Shown: positions 9,901 through 16,375, numbered from the stretch's first letter. The stretch: DNA of 40,030 bases from an uncultured Eubacterium sp. (GCA_910584065.1 CAJTZN010000037.1:1-40030); one strand, 5' to 3'. Numbers and translations are program-made. Notes: generated by a model not told the origin, from the sequence alone.

Positions 9901-10037
9901 AGGGATATACGATACTGCGCGTTGACTATACGTCCATACTGCGGATTGAGAGGAAGAGCGGAAAGATCGAATACAACATGGAGGACGGTACGAGTTATAT
10001 CTATATCGGAGAGCGCGGACTGTCAAATCTGGAATAA
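6987..10037 (+). CDS. 1016-aa membrane-anchored extracytoplasmic protein of pilus cluster (DUF5057-like?)
   Basis: The N-terminus is basic and followed by one membrane segment (about residues 11-31) with no obvious signal peptidase site, so the protein is probably anchored with a 980-residue external part. A strand-like segment, NPFVVLEIVPELSQQSL (about residues 102-118), resembles the start of DUF5057-type proteins known from Clostridia; this resemblance is from memory. The rest is rich in Asp, Asn, Lys and Tyr with no enzyme motif I recognise. The last 150 residues look beta-rich and Ig-like. AAGGGGG lies 8 bases before the ATG. As the last gene of the pilus-like operon, directly after the minor pilins, it could be a tip adhesin or a pilus-associated surface protein (inference). 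Confidence 0.55.
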   Translation: MKKRMGKKGRVLMYSAFTLLLTCLVVTGYYLISNGVIFGKPAAKPNTYKMGEVTAADPQKIAVTPQNQDKAVPLTSDNKKLPVIPGVTDQKGEQAKKLSKENPFVVLEIVPELSQQSLAYLVDSEEKGLPFNPVEIGIKFCNESWNESGFLDGSRQNVLGQGDVKNQLMNKGGYFQNELWDKIKNAKGEVVNYYEVKFLYEFKLYSSDMNLSGEELKNKKVHEIYEENKEAFALACPQYFATTTDEAGNITDVSCQDRSFQFALNEQDRDGNYTDRNWVKTVEENKDVTKSFKFTVPVESGMTDADLNLPMSELAKKFKDSFAVDDNGNSVPASILAKDKKWVKNKSQKITEFNKGYFVKVGKGAGQYTLQGYNAYTNQNTITATKTGTDTDMWNYVESDVYPNDNLEVLNFYSSQQYNIDNKLREEGDEGVYIKLWYTLHDENPNYIWHEGRYVHLTNDVYTFDYAKYVYTFKYAGIKINELLKYALFERDKQEDYDKMNVQVITVTPEMINEMDANDKENTLDYIERADLFYINEMYDGFNTSADGKELNIAINFYNKYCTESGKTVDVNDKSNIKTFYDSDLEWWDCIKIIKRLSTTRNLPMMMTKLVGSMGNNGVDGTVNTKMYVDDNSRSVETAGMLNNISKLQLITAQFDLLDSTVFMDTIMPNIRVMELNKDQQDGSKFPAKYTGYYERIPLADDSSASDDYKKRCYYLWNKFTFLPTGGLSDTVFPRGIGDGNFGADGKIQGVLAELIEKYGFCEFFFWNYIQHGSYDTLYQNPHDIGSSQALPRIDGSDGNDMKNVTFVSNAQSANINMGVLSEFTANRMLEILKKILDNVDLNPAPVSIKLQDNKKEYVKISENQALLDYSSEANYRTTTKDKDINLKVTCPNPNNEDAVIRKLTLVKREEDTNGVEVPLQNEAKNKQKESMKFEWTDGGKPKTKTYNGYRIFKEDNTTPYFVPFKLSNWQEGYTILRVDYTSILRIERKSGKIEYNMEDGTSYIYIGERGLSNLE

Positions 10038-10085
10038 GATGACGGAGGCGGCAGCTGTTCCTGCAGACGGAAACGATTCAAATAA

Positions 10086-10117
10086 ATGGGGATATCTGTG
10101 GATATCCTCATTTTTCT
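10086..10117 (+). terminator. Intrinsic terminator of the pilus-like operon
   Basis: ATGGGGATATC and GATATCCTCAT form an 11-bp stem with one G-T pair and a TGTG loop, followed directly by TTTTCT. It lies 50 bases after the stop of the 1016-aa gene. Confidence 0.8.
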
Positions 10118-10133
10118 GAAAATAAAGGAGAGT

Positions 10134-10282
10134 TAGTGTGAAAAATAAGCTTGATAGCTTATTTTTCACACGGTTATTTGTGCCGGAGCGTCACAAATAA
10201 GCCCTGATGGCAGACGAGAAATCGCCTTCGCGAATTTCTCGTCGCCCCGTCGCGTAAACGCTCCGGAATGGAGGATAATATG
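10134..10282 (+). repeat. 149-bp structured dispersed element, copy 1 (upstream of rnhB)
   Basis: This copy is identical to 31928-32076 except for two substitutions, both inside predicted stems. It contains hairpin H1 (10136-10171, perfect 15-bp stem, 6-nt loop), H2 (10172-10203, 9-bp core stem, loop CCGGAGCGT) and H3 (10213-10243, 10-bp stem plus inner CGC/GCG). The H2 loop at 10183-10191 is perfectly complementary to ACGCTCCGG at 10258-10266, four bases before the GGAGG of rnhB, so a pseudoknot is possible. The element includes the ribosome binding site and the start codon. It begins just after the terminator of the upstream operon. No terminal inverted repeats or target-site duplications were seen. 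Confidence 0.9.
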
Positions 10283-11050
10283 GCGGCAGGGAAGAAAATA
10301 GCCGATATAAAAAACGAATTTGCAAATACTTCCATGGAAAAATGGGAATTGTTATTTCAGGAGTACGCAGAAGATGAACGGAGCGGCGTAAAGAAACTGA
10401 TTGCTGCTCATCAGCGAAAGATCCAGGCCTATGAACAGGAGAGGGTGCGTCTGGAGGAAATGAGGGAATTTGAGCACAAATACGGGAACGACTATTCCTG
10501 TATATGCGGCATTGATGAGGCCGGCAGAGGCCCGCTTGCCGGCCCGGTTGTGGCGGGCGCCGTCGTACTGCCTGCTGGCTGTGAGATTTTATATTTGAAT
10601 GACTCCAAAAAGGTAAGTCCGAAGAGAAGGGAAGAACTGTACGAAGAGATTCGGGAAAAAGCGGTTGCTTTTGGCATCGGTATGAGTTCTCCGGCCCGCA
10701 TTGATGAGATCAATATTCTGCAGGCGACGTATGAGGCGATGGTTCATGCCGTGGAGGATCTGGGCGTCGTGCCGGACCTTCTTCTGAATGACGCGGTGGT
10801 CATCCCGCAGCTTCGGATCAAGCAGGTGGGCATCATAAAAGGCGATGCCAGAAGTGTGTCGATCGCAGCTGCCAGCATTATGGCAAAGGTGACGAGGGAC
10901 CGGCTGATGACGGAGTATGCCCAGTTGTACCCGGAGTACGGCTTTGAGGCGCACAAGGGATACGGTTCGGCGGCACATATCGAAGCGCTGAAAAAATATG
11001 GCCCGTGTCCGATCCACCGGGCGTCGTTTCTTAAAAATTTTGATCGGTAA
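10280..11050 (+). CDS. rnhB: Ribonuclease HII
   Basis: RNase HII cleaves the RNA strand of RNA-DNA hybrids and removes single ribonucleotides from DNA in the cytoplasm. The 256-aa protein has the diagnostic CGIDEAGRGPLAGPVVAGAV motif with catalytic Asp79 and Glu80. The further conserved regions LLNDAVVI and GDARSVSIAAASIMAKVTRD carry the other acidic ligands, and GYGSAAHIEALKKYGPCPIHR closes the fold. The extra N-terminal domain of about 70 residues matches the longer Firmicute form (about 255 aa). ATG 10280 is preferred over ATG 10268 because GGAGG (10270-10274) overlaps the latter. The start codon is the last triplet of the 149-bp element. It is followed by a ylqH-type gene, as in Bacillus. 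Confidence 0.96.
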   Translation: MAAGKKIADIKNEFANTSMEKWELLFQEYAEDERSGVKKLIAAHQRKIQAYEQERVRLEEMREFEHKYGNDYSCICGIDEAGRGPLAGPVVAGAVVLPAGCEILYLNDSKKVSPKRREELYEEIREKAVAFGIGMSSPARIDEINILQATYEAMVHAVEDLGVVPDLLLNDAVVIPQLRIKQVGIIKGDARSVSIAAASIMAKVTRDRLMTEYAQLYPEYGFEAHKGYGSAAHIEALKKYGPCPIHRASFLKNFDR

Positions 11051-11064
11051 AGGAGGTCGCCGGC

Positions 11065-11376
11065 ATGGGTACACAGACAGATGATCGCGGAAAAAAAGAA
11101 TTCAACCGGTTGAAAACAGCGGTTGCGCTCGAATATGAACCGGGCGAGCAGGCGCCGAAGGTAATCGCGTCCGGAATGGGCCATATCGCGGACCGCATCA
11201 TAGAGAGGGCGGAAGAGGCAAGCGTTCCGGTACACAAGGATGAAAAACTGGCGAAAAGCCTCTCAATACTGGATGTGGGGGAGTATATTCCGCCGGAACT
11301 GTACGGGATCGTGGCGGAAGTGCTCATTTATGTAGACGGCATGGAAAAGATCCAGAAGAAGATTGACAAACGCTGA
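11065..11376 (+). CDS. FlhB C-terminal-domain-like protein (YlqH type)
   Basis: This 103-aa soluble protein matches the cytoplasmic C-terminal domain of FlhB/EscU export-switch proteins. It has VALEYEPGEQAPKVIASGMGHIADRI near the start and VPVHKDEKLAKSL in the middle. The membrane domain and the self-cleaving NPTH site of true FlhB are absent. Such free-standing copies are known next to rnhB in Bacillus (ylqH) and have no proven export role. AGGAGG precedes the ATG, and the gap to rnhB is 14 bases, so the two are probably cotranscribed. Its 3' end overlaps the -35 region of the thi promoter. Confidence 0.85.
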   Translation: MGTQTDDRGKKEFNRLKTAVALEYEPGEQAPKVIASGMGHIADRIIERAEEASVPVHKDEKLAKSLSILDVGEYIPPELYGIVAEVLIYVDGMEKIQKKIDKR

Positions 11377-11391
11377 CACTTATGATATGAT
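11363..11391 (+). promoter_or_regulatory. Strong sigma-A promoter for the thi operon
   Basis: TTGACA at 11363-11368, a 17-base spacer and TATGAT at 11386-11391. The -35 box lies in the last codons of the ylqH-like gene. Transcription would start near 11398, just before a terminator hairpin, which makes the region a candidate attenuator. Confidence 0.8.
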
Positions 11392-11397
11392 TTTTAA

Positions 11398-11470
11398 CAG
11401 ATTGGGGATTCCCATGAAGGGGTACACCACCGCGGGTGTAGGTTTCATGGGCGTTCTTTTTTTATTTTTG
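11398..11470 (+). promoter_or_regulatory. Terminator-bearing leader of the thi operon (candidate attenuator)
   Basis: The stem CCCATGAA (11411-11418) with TTCATGGG (11444-11451) encloses a second stem, TACACC with GGTGTA (11423-11428 with 11435-11440). A U-rich tract, TTCTTTTTTTATTTTT, follows. The hairpin lies between the thi promoter and thiS, so it would stop thi transcription unless overridden. It lacks the CTGAGA and ACCTGATCTGG cores of the TPP riboswitch. It could also act as the terminator of the rnhB-ylqH unit. A candidate RNA called the thiS motif has been described upstream of thiS genes; I cannot verify a match. Confidence 0.65.
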
Positions 11471-11523
11471 TGGATCCCAGAACGATAAAAGCGGGGTTCC
11501 GACAGAGTAAGGAGGGCGAAACA

Positions 11524-11721
11524 ATGGTCAGCATCAATGGAGAAACGAAGGAAGGCTATGAAGGGATGCCGCTTCCCGAAGTTTTGGAGAAAGAGCAGTA
11601 CGATATCAGGCGGATTGCCGTGGAAATCAACGGTGAGATCATATCCCGTTCGTTGTTTCCGGAGACGGTCATAAAGAGCGGTGATCATCTGGAAGTTGTC
11701 AGTTTTGTGGGGGGCGGCTGA
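11524..11721 (+). CDS. thiS: Sulfur carrier protein ThiS
   Basis: This 65-aa ubiquitin-like protein ends in the required Gly-Gly (VVSFVGGG). As a C-terminal thiocarboxylate it donates sulfur to ThiG for building the thiazole of thiamine. The ATG at 11524 follows AAGGAGGG at the right distance; an open frame upstream is untranslated leader. It is the first gene of a thiS-thiG-thiH-thiE-like operon. No thiF (the ThiS adenylyltransferase) is found in the window, so activation must be encoded elsewhere. Confidence 0.93.
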   Translation: MVSINGETKEGYEGMPLPEVLEKEQYDIRRIAVEINGEIISRSLFPETVIKSGDHLEVVSFVGGG

Positions 11722-11807
11722 TACTAGCTTCAAAGTGAGATCACATTACTGTGAAGAAAATTTCACATAAAAGTGTAGAGATACATAGAGAAGGAGGATT
11801 TTCATCA

Positions 11808-12605
11808 ATGAGTGAAGAAAAGAAGGATTCCCTCGTTTTGGGAGGGCAGGAATTTACATCGAGATTTATACTTGGTTCGGGGAAATATTCGCTGGATCTG
11901 ATCCGGGCGGCGGTGGAGCACGCGGGGGCGCAGATCATCACACTGGCGCTGCGTCGTGCCAACGCCGGGGGGACGGCGAACATACTGGACTACATACCGG
12001 AGGGCGTGACATTGCTCCCCAATACTTCCGGCGCGCGTAATGCGGATGAGGCCGTGCGCATCGCCAGGCTTTCGAGAGAGGTGGGGTGCGGGAATTTTGT
12101 AAAGATCGAGATCATGCGCGACAGTAAGTACCTGCTCCCCGACAATGAAGAAACGGTAAAGGCAACCGAGATCCTCGCGAACGAGGGCTTTGTCGTCATG
12201 CCGTATATGTACCCGGATCTGAATATTGCAAGGGATCTGTACAATGCCGGTGCGGCTTCGGTTATGCCGCTGGCGGCGCCGATCGGCTCGAACAAGGGAC
12301 TCTGTACAAAGGAGTTCATCCGCATCCTCATCGATGAGATCGATCTGCCGATCATTGTGGACGCGGGCATCGGCTGCCCGTCGCAGGCATGTGAAGCGAT
12401 GGAAATGGGCGCGGCTGCCGTGATGGCAAATACCGGGATCGCGACGGCGGGAGATGTGCCGGCGATGGCGGAGGCGTTTAAAAAAGCGATCGAAGCCGGG
12501 CGGACGGCGTATCTGGCCGGGACAGGCCGGGTGCTGGAGCGGGGGGCGAGCGCCTCTTCGCCGCTGACCGGCTATATACAGGATGGAAGCAAACGGGAGG
12601 AATAG
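11808..12605 (+). CDS. thiG: Thiazole synthase ThiG
   Basis: ThiG condenses 1-deoxyxylulose 5-phosphate, iminoglycine and ThiS-bound sulfur into the thiazole phosphate of thiamine. The 265-aa protein has the family landmarks: TSRFILGSGKY near the start, NFVKIEI with the imine-forming Lys, VMPLAAPIGSNKGL, and the phosphate-binding VDAGIGCPSQACEAMEMGA. A full TIM barrel is covered. AAGGAGG at 11791-11797 sets the ATG at 11808. The gap to thiS is about 86 bases, and the stop is 4 bases before the thiH start. Confidence 0.96.
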   Translation: MSEEKKDSLVLGGQEFTSRFILGSGKYSLDLIRAAVEHAGAQIITLALRRANAGGTANILDYIPEGVTLLPNTSGARNADEAVRIARLSREVGCGNFVKIEIMRDSKYLLPDNEETVKATEILANEGFVVMPYMYPDLNIARDLYNAGAASVMPLAAPIGSNKGLCTKEFIRILIDEIDLPIIVDAGIGCPSQACEAMEMGAAAVMANTGIATAGDVPAMAEAFKKAIEAGRTAYLAGTGRVLERGASASSPLTGYIQDGSKREE

Positions 12606-12609
12606 TGAG

Positions 12610-13806
12610 ATGGAACATAAAACGACAGGATCGGGAGAGCGGATCGACCACATGAAATACCTCGAGGGAATGGAGGTGTTGGATTCGGATATTGACCGGC
12701 TTGTGCTGGAGGCTGCTGCGGCTTATGATCCCGGCCGCTATACGGCGGCGGATGTGCAGCGGGCGATCGCGGCTTCCGGCCAGGGGGCCGGCGGTGTTTC
12801 CGGATGCGGGCCGGAGGGATTTGCGGCGCTTTTGTCGCCGGCGGCGGAGCCATTTTTAGAGGAGATCGCGCAGGCCGCGAGATATGAGACGAGGAAGCAT
12901 TTCGGAAATTCCATTTATATGTTTACCCCGATTTATATTGCCAATTACTGCGAAAATCATTGTATTTACTGCGGGTTTAACTGTCACAATAACATCCGCC
13001 GGGCCAAACTGGATCAGGAAGAGATCGAGCAGGAGATGAAGGCGATCGCGGATACCGGCCTGCAGGAGGTACTGATCCTGACGGGGGAGAGTCCGAAGAT
13101 GTCCGATGTGGCCTATATCGGAGAGGCCTGTAAAATCGCGCGGAAATATTTTAAGGTGATCGGCCTGGAGATTTATCCGGTCAATTCTTCTGACTACGCG
13201 TATCTCCATGCGTGCGGCGCCGATTACATTACCGTATTTCAGGAAACTTATAATCCGGATAAATACGAGACGCTTCATCTGGCCGGGAATAAGCGCATCT
13301 TTCCCTATCGGATCAATACACAGGAGCGCGCCCTGATCGGCGGCATGCGGGGCGTGGGGTTTGCGGCGCTGCTCGGACTCGATGATTTCCGCACAGATGC
13401 GTTTGCCACAGGTATGCACGCCTATCAGATCCAGCGAAAATATCCGCATGCGGAAATTGCGTTTTCCTGTCCGCGCCTGCGTCCGATCATAAATAATGAC
13501 AAGATCAACCCGAGGGATGTGCATGAGGCCCAATTGCTGCAAGTGGTCTGCGCATACCGTCTGTTTATGCCGTTCGCGAGCATCACGATCTCGACGAGGG
13601 AGTGCGAGAGGGTGCGCAACAGCCTGATCCAGATCGCGGCGACGAAGATTTCCGCGGGGGTCAATGTGGGAATCGGCGGCCACAGCGGTGAGGAAAAGGG
13701 CGACGAGCAATTTGAGATCGATGATACGAGAACGGTCGATGAAGTGTATGAGGCCATTGCGGCTCAGGGACTTCAGCCGGTTATGAATGACTATATCTAT
13801 GTATAA
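12610..13806 (+). CDS. thiH: 2-iminoacetate synthase ThiH (radical SAM)
   Basis: ThiH is a radical SAM lyase that splits tyrosine into 2-iminoacetate and p-cresol, supplying the glycine imine for ThiG under anaerobic conditions. The 398-aa protein carries the Cx3Cx2C cluster motif as CENHCIYC. GESPKMSDVAYI and the C-terminal GIGGHSGEEKGDEQFEIDD segment are typical of the BATS-type domain. GGGAGG at 12595-12600 precedes ATG 12610. Use of ThiH rather than ThiO (a glycine oxidase that needs oxygen) agrees with an anaerobic host. It follows thiG by 4 bases. Confidence 0.96.
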   Translation: MEHKTTGSGERIDHMKYLEGMEVLDSDIDRLVLEAAAAYDPGRYTAADVQRAIAASGQGAGGVSGCGPEGFAALLSPAAEPFLEEIAQAARYETRKHFGNSIYMFTPIYIANYCENHCIYCGFNCHNNIRRAKLDQEEIEQEMKAIADTGLQEVLILTGESPKMSDVAYIGEACKIARKYFKVIGLEIYPVNSSDYAYLHACGADYITVFQETYNPDKYETLHLAGNKRIFPYRINTQERALIGGMRGVGFAALLGLDDFRTDAFATGMHAYQIQRKYPHAEIAFSCPRLRPIINNDKINPRDVHEAQLLQVVCAYRLFMPFASITISTRECERVRNSLIQIAATKISAGVNVGIGGHSGEEKGDEQFEIDDTRTVDEVYEAIAAQGLQPVMNDYIYV

Positions 13807-13833
13807 TAGATGTGGCGGAAGGTGGAGGTTGAA

Positions 13834-14502
13834 ATGCTGACAGGTCAGGATGGGACGGGAATCCCGTGTTTGTGTGTGACAAACCGGAAGCTGTGCCGCG
13901 GGGATTTTCTGGAGCGGATCCGGCGGATCGCGGGTCGTGAAATAAGCTTGAAATCGAGTGGGAAAGCTGCCGGCGGATCAGGCTGGGAAACGGGCGAAAC
14001 AGGGATGACGGCGGATGCGATCGTGCTGCGTGAGAAAGATCTGACGGAGGAAGAGTATTTTTTCCTGGCGGAAAAGGTTTTGAACATATGCGGGGATTTT
14101 GCGATGCCCTGTATTCTCCATACCTTTTACCGGGCCGCGAAACAGCTGGGCTGCCGGCGAATCCACCTGCCGCTCGACGTGTTCGGGCAGATGGAGCCGG
14201 ACGTCTCGTTTGATGTGATCGGTACGTCGGTGCACTCGGTCGAACAGGCCAGACAGGCCGTATTGCTCGGGGCCGGCTATGTGACGGCAGGACATGTATT
14301 TGCGACCGACTGCAAGAAGGGACTGCCGGGGCGGGGGCTGCCGTTTGTGCGCGAGGTCGTACATGCCGCTGATATTCCGGTGTACGGCATCGGAGGGATC
14401 AACGCGGCAAATGCTCCGTCCGTTATGAAGGAAGGAGCGTCCGGCGTGTGTATCATGTCGGGATTTATGAGGGAAACAAGCAATACGGGAAAAGACGCTT
14501 GA
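13834..14502 (+). CDS. Divergent thiamine-phosphate synthase / TenI-family protein
   Basis: This 222-aa TIM-barrel protein belongs to the ThiE/TenI family. It has IVLREKDLTEEEY (the QFREK region of ThiE), FDVIGTSVHSVEQARQAVLLG, YVTAGHVFATDCKKGLPGRG and the phosphate-binding GIGGINAANAPSVMKEGASGV. Some ThiE hallmarks are altered: the VND segment reads LHT, and the usual HxGQxD reads IHLPLD. The enzyme may be a true ThiE (joining thiazole and pyrimidine phosphates) or TenI-like (thiazole tautomerase). GGTGGAGGTT at 13821-13830 favours ATG 13834 over ATG 13810. It is the last gene of the thi operon; the context favours a thiamine role but does not settle which reaction. Confidence 0.8.
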   Translation: MLTGQDGTGIPCLCVTNRKLCRGDFLERIRRIAGREISLKSSGKAAGGSGWETGETGMTADAIVLREKDLTEEEYFFLAEKVLNICGDFAMPCILHTFYRAAKQLGCRRIHLPLDVFGQMEPDVSFDVIGTSVHSVEQARQAVLLGAGYVTAGHVFATDCKKGLPGRGLPFVREVVHAADIPVYGIGGINAANAPSVMKEGASGVCIMSGFMRETSNTGKDA

Positions 14503-14527
14503 AAAGAAATTTGAGTTATGTTAGAAT
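14499..14527 (+). promoter_or_regulatory. Promoter of metA
   Basis: TTGAAA at 14499-14504, a 17-base spacer and TAGAAT at 14522-14527. The -35 box overlaps the stop of the preceding thi gene. The leader of about 36 bases is too short for a SAM riboswitch or T-box, so metA control by such elements is not visible. Confidence 0.65.
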
Positions 14528-14570
14528 AAGTGCTAACGATTGCCGAAAAAGAATAGAGGAGTGGATGAAA

Positions 14571-15488
14571 ATGCCGATCAATATACCGGATTCGCTGCCG
14601 GCAGTGGAGATATTGCAAAATGAAAATATATTTGTTATGACAGAGGAACGGGCGGTACGTCAGGATATCCGGCCGCTGCGGGTGCTGATCCTGAACCTGA
14701 TGCCGACGAAAGTGGTGACGGAAACCCAGCTTTTGCGGAAACTGTCCAATACCCCGATTCAGATCCAGGTAGAACTGCTGAAGACGGCCAGCTATATTCC
14801 GCAGCATGCCGATCCGACCCATCTGGATACGTTTTATACGACATTTGACGAAATAAAGGATCAGAAATATGACGGCATGATCATCACTGGGGCGCCGCTT
14901 GACTATATCGCGTTTGAGGACGTCACGTACTGGGAAGAGGCGTGTCAGATCATGGACTGGTGCCGGACAAATGTGTTCTGCACGATGCACCTGTGCTGGG
15001 GAGCGTTTGCCGGACTGCATTATTATTATGGGATTCCGAAAGTCGATCTAGAACAAAAGCTGTCGGGGGTATTTGCGCACCGCATCGTGAAACACCATGT
15101 TCCGCTGTTTCGCGGACTGGATGATATTTTTTACGCGCCGCAGTCGCGCGCCACGAGTATGCGGGAAGAGGATATCCGGGCGGTGGACGAGCTGGAGATC
15201 ATGGCCGTCTCGGATGAGGCGGGCGTGACGATCGTGAAAACAAAGGATGACAGGCACTTTTTCATGACCTGTCATCCGGAATACGATGCGGATACACTGG
15301 CAAAGGAATATTACCGGGATTTGGAAAAAGGACTGAATCCCAAACTGCCCTGTAATTATTTTCCGGATGATGACCCGAAGAAAACGCCGATCGTCACCTG
15401 GCGCTCCACAGGTCAGATCATTTTTTCAAACTGGCTCAATCATTATGTATACCAGAACACACCGTACGACATAAAAGATTTAAAATAA
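14571..15488 (+). CDS. metA: Homoserine O-acyltransferase MetA
   Basis: MetA activates the homoserine hydroxyl with an acyl group from acyl-CoA, the first step of methionine synthesis. The 305-aa product is full length and starts MPINIPDSLPA as in the family. It has LNLMPTK, the nucleophile Cys142 in MHLCWGA, and HPEYD near the C-terminus. Position 111, where Glu gives acetyl-CoA and Gly succinyl-CoA preference, is Asp here (GAPLDYIAF), so the donor cannot be read off. ATG 14571 follows AGAGGAG by 9 bases; the frame upstream is open but lacks family sequence. It ends 26 bases from the convergent sirtuin gene. Confidence 0.95.
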   Translation: MPINIPDSLPAVEILQNENIFVMTEERAVRQDIRPLRVLILNLMPTKVVTETQLLRKLSNTPIQIQVELLKTASYIPQHADPTHLDTFYTTFDEIKDQKYDGMIITGAPLDYIAFEDVTYWEEACQIMDWCRTNVFCTMHLCWGAFAGLHYYYGIPKVDLEQKLSGVFAHRIVKHHVPLFRGLDDIFYAPQSRATSMREEDIRAVDELEIMAVSDEAGVTIVKTKDDRHFFMTCHPEYDADTLAKEYYRDLEKGLNPKLPCNYFPDDDPKKTPIVTWRSTGQIIFSNWLNHYVYQNTPYDIKDLK

Positions 15489-15514
15489 TGTTTATGTTCA
15501 GGGCCGCAGCGTAT

Positions 15515-16231
15515 TTATGCCCAGAGCCGCAGCGTTTTGCCGATGGAATCGTTGATCTCCAGGTTGGCGTGCGCGTTGCGGCTCGTTTTGCTTTTGTTGA
15601 TAAGTACCAGCTTATTGCCCTGGTAGTAATCAATGAGTCCGGCGGCGGGATATACGGCGAGGGACGTTCCACCGATGATGAGCACGTCGGCGTTTTTTAT
15701 GTAGGAAATTGATTTTTCCAGCACATAGGAGTCAAGCCCTTCTTCGTACAATACGACGTCCGGTTTGATCGTGCCGCCGCAGCTGCACGCGGGCACGCCT
15801 TTCTGGGATGTGATCTCATCCAGCGGATAAAATTTCCGGCAGTCCATACAATAATTCCGGTGCACGGAACCGTGCAGTTCCAATACTTCCTTGCTTCCGG
15901 CCTTCTGGTGCAGGCCGTCGATATTCTGCGTGATCACAGCTTTTAATTTACCCTGTTTTTCTAAATTCGCGAGGGCGATATGGGCATCGTTCGGCTCCGC
16001 ATGTTCAATGATCATTTTGTTGCGGTAAAAACGGTAAAATTCCTCGGTGTTTTGAACGAAGAAGCTGTGGCTCAATATCGTTTCGGGGGGATAATCGTAC
16101 TGCTGGTTATAGAGTCCGTCCACGCTTCGAAAGTCCGGGATATTGCTTTCCGTGGAAACGCCGGCGCCTCCGAAAAAGACGATGTTGTCGCTTTGTTCGA
16201 TCCATTCTTTTAACTGTTCATTCTGTGTCAT
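15515..16231 (-). CDS. Sirtuin NAD-dependent protein deacylase
   Basis: Sirtuins remove acyl groups from protein lysines using NAD+. The 238-aa protein shows the NAD-binding FFGGAGVSTESNIPDFRS, the catalytic TQNIDGLHQKAGS region with His in LHGSVHRNYC, and zinc ligands as CxxC (CMDC) and CxC (CSC). IKPDVVLYEE and IGGTSLAVYPAAGLI complete the Rossmann part. The frame is open for 12 more codons, but AAGGAG 8 bases before the ATG at 16231 sets the start. It converges on metA. It probably acts in the cytoplasm; deacetylase versus desuccinylase activity cannot be read from these motifs. Confidence 0.95.
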   Translation of the reverse strand: MTQNEQLKEWIEQSDNIVFFGGAGVSTESNIPDFRSVDGLYNQQYDYPPETILSHSFFVQNTEEFYRFYRNKMIIEHAEPNDAHIALANLEKQGKLKAVITQNIDGLHQKAGSKEVLELHGSVHRNYCMDCRKFYPLDEITSQKGVPACSCGGTIKPDVVLYEEGLDSYVLEKSISYIKNADVLIIGGTSLAVYPAAGLIDYYQGNKLVLINKSKTSRNAHANLEINDSIGKTLRLWA

Positions 16232-16346
16232 TCGATCTGCTCCTTTCTTTTCCATTAGAAGATTCAAATTTCATATTTTAATTGTAACATAAAAGGGCGC
16301 GGATTGATATATGGGTGAGAAAAAAATATGTTTACTTGAATAGTCT

Positions 16347-16375
16347 TGCAATAAATTTGAATATATGGTAATATT
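16347..16375 (+). promoter_or_regulatory. Candidate promoter for the leucine-rich-repeat surface protein
   Basis: TTGCAA at 16347-16352, a 17-base spacer and TAATAT at 16370-16375. A leader of about 100 bases follows, with a GGGGA...TCCCC pairing near 16390-16413. No known riboswitch was recognised in it. Confidence 0.5.

Noticed and set aside
10136..10171. H1 hairpin of the 149-bp element as an intrinsic terminator
   Set aside because: The stem is A/T-rich and no T-run follows it; the real terminator of the upstream operon is at 10086-10117.
11065..11376. Part of a type III secretion or flagellar export system
   Set aside because: Only the free FlhB C-terminal-like domain is present, without a membrane domain, NPTH site or neighbouring export genes.
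11398..11523. TPP riboswitch upstream of thiS
   Set aside because: Neither CTGAGA nor the ACCTGATCTGG-type core is present; only a terminator-like hairpin is seen.
11805..13710. Long open frames on the - strand opposite thiG and thiH (282 and 284 codons)
   Set aside because: They are antisense shadows of well-conserved thi genes, with no ribosome binding site and Arg/His-rich translations.
14503..14570. SAM riboswitch or T-box ahead of metA
   Set aside because: The leader after the promoter is only about 36 bases, too short for either element.
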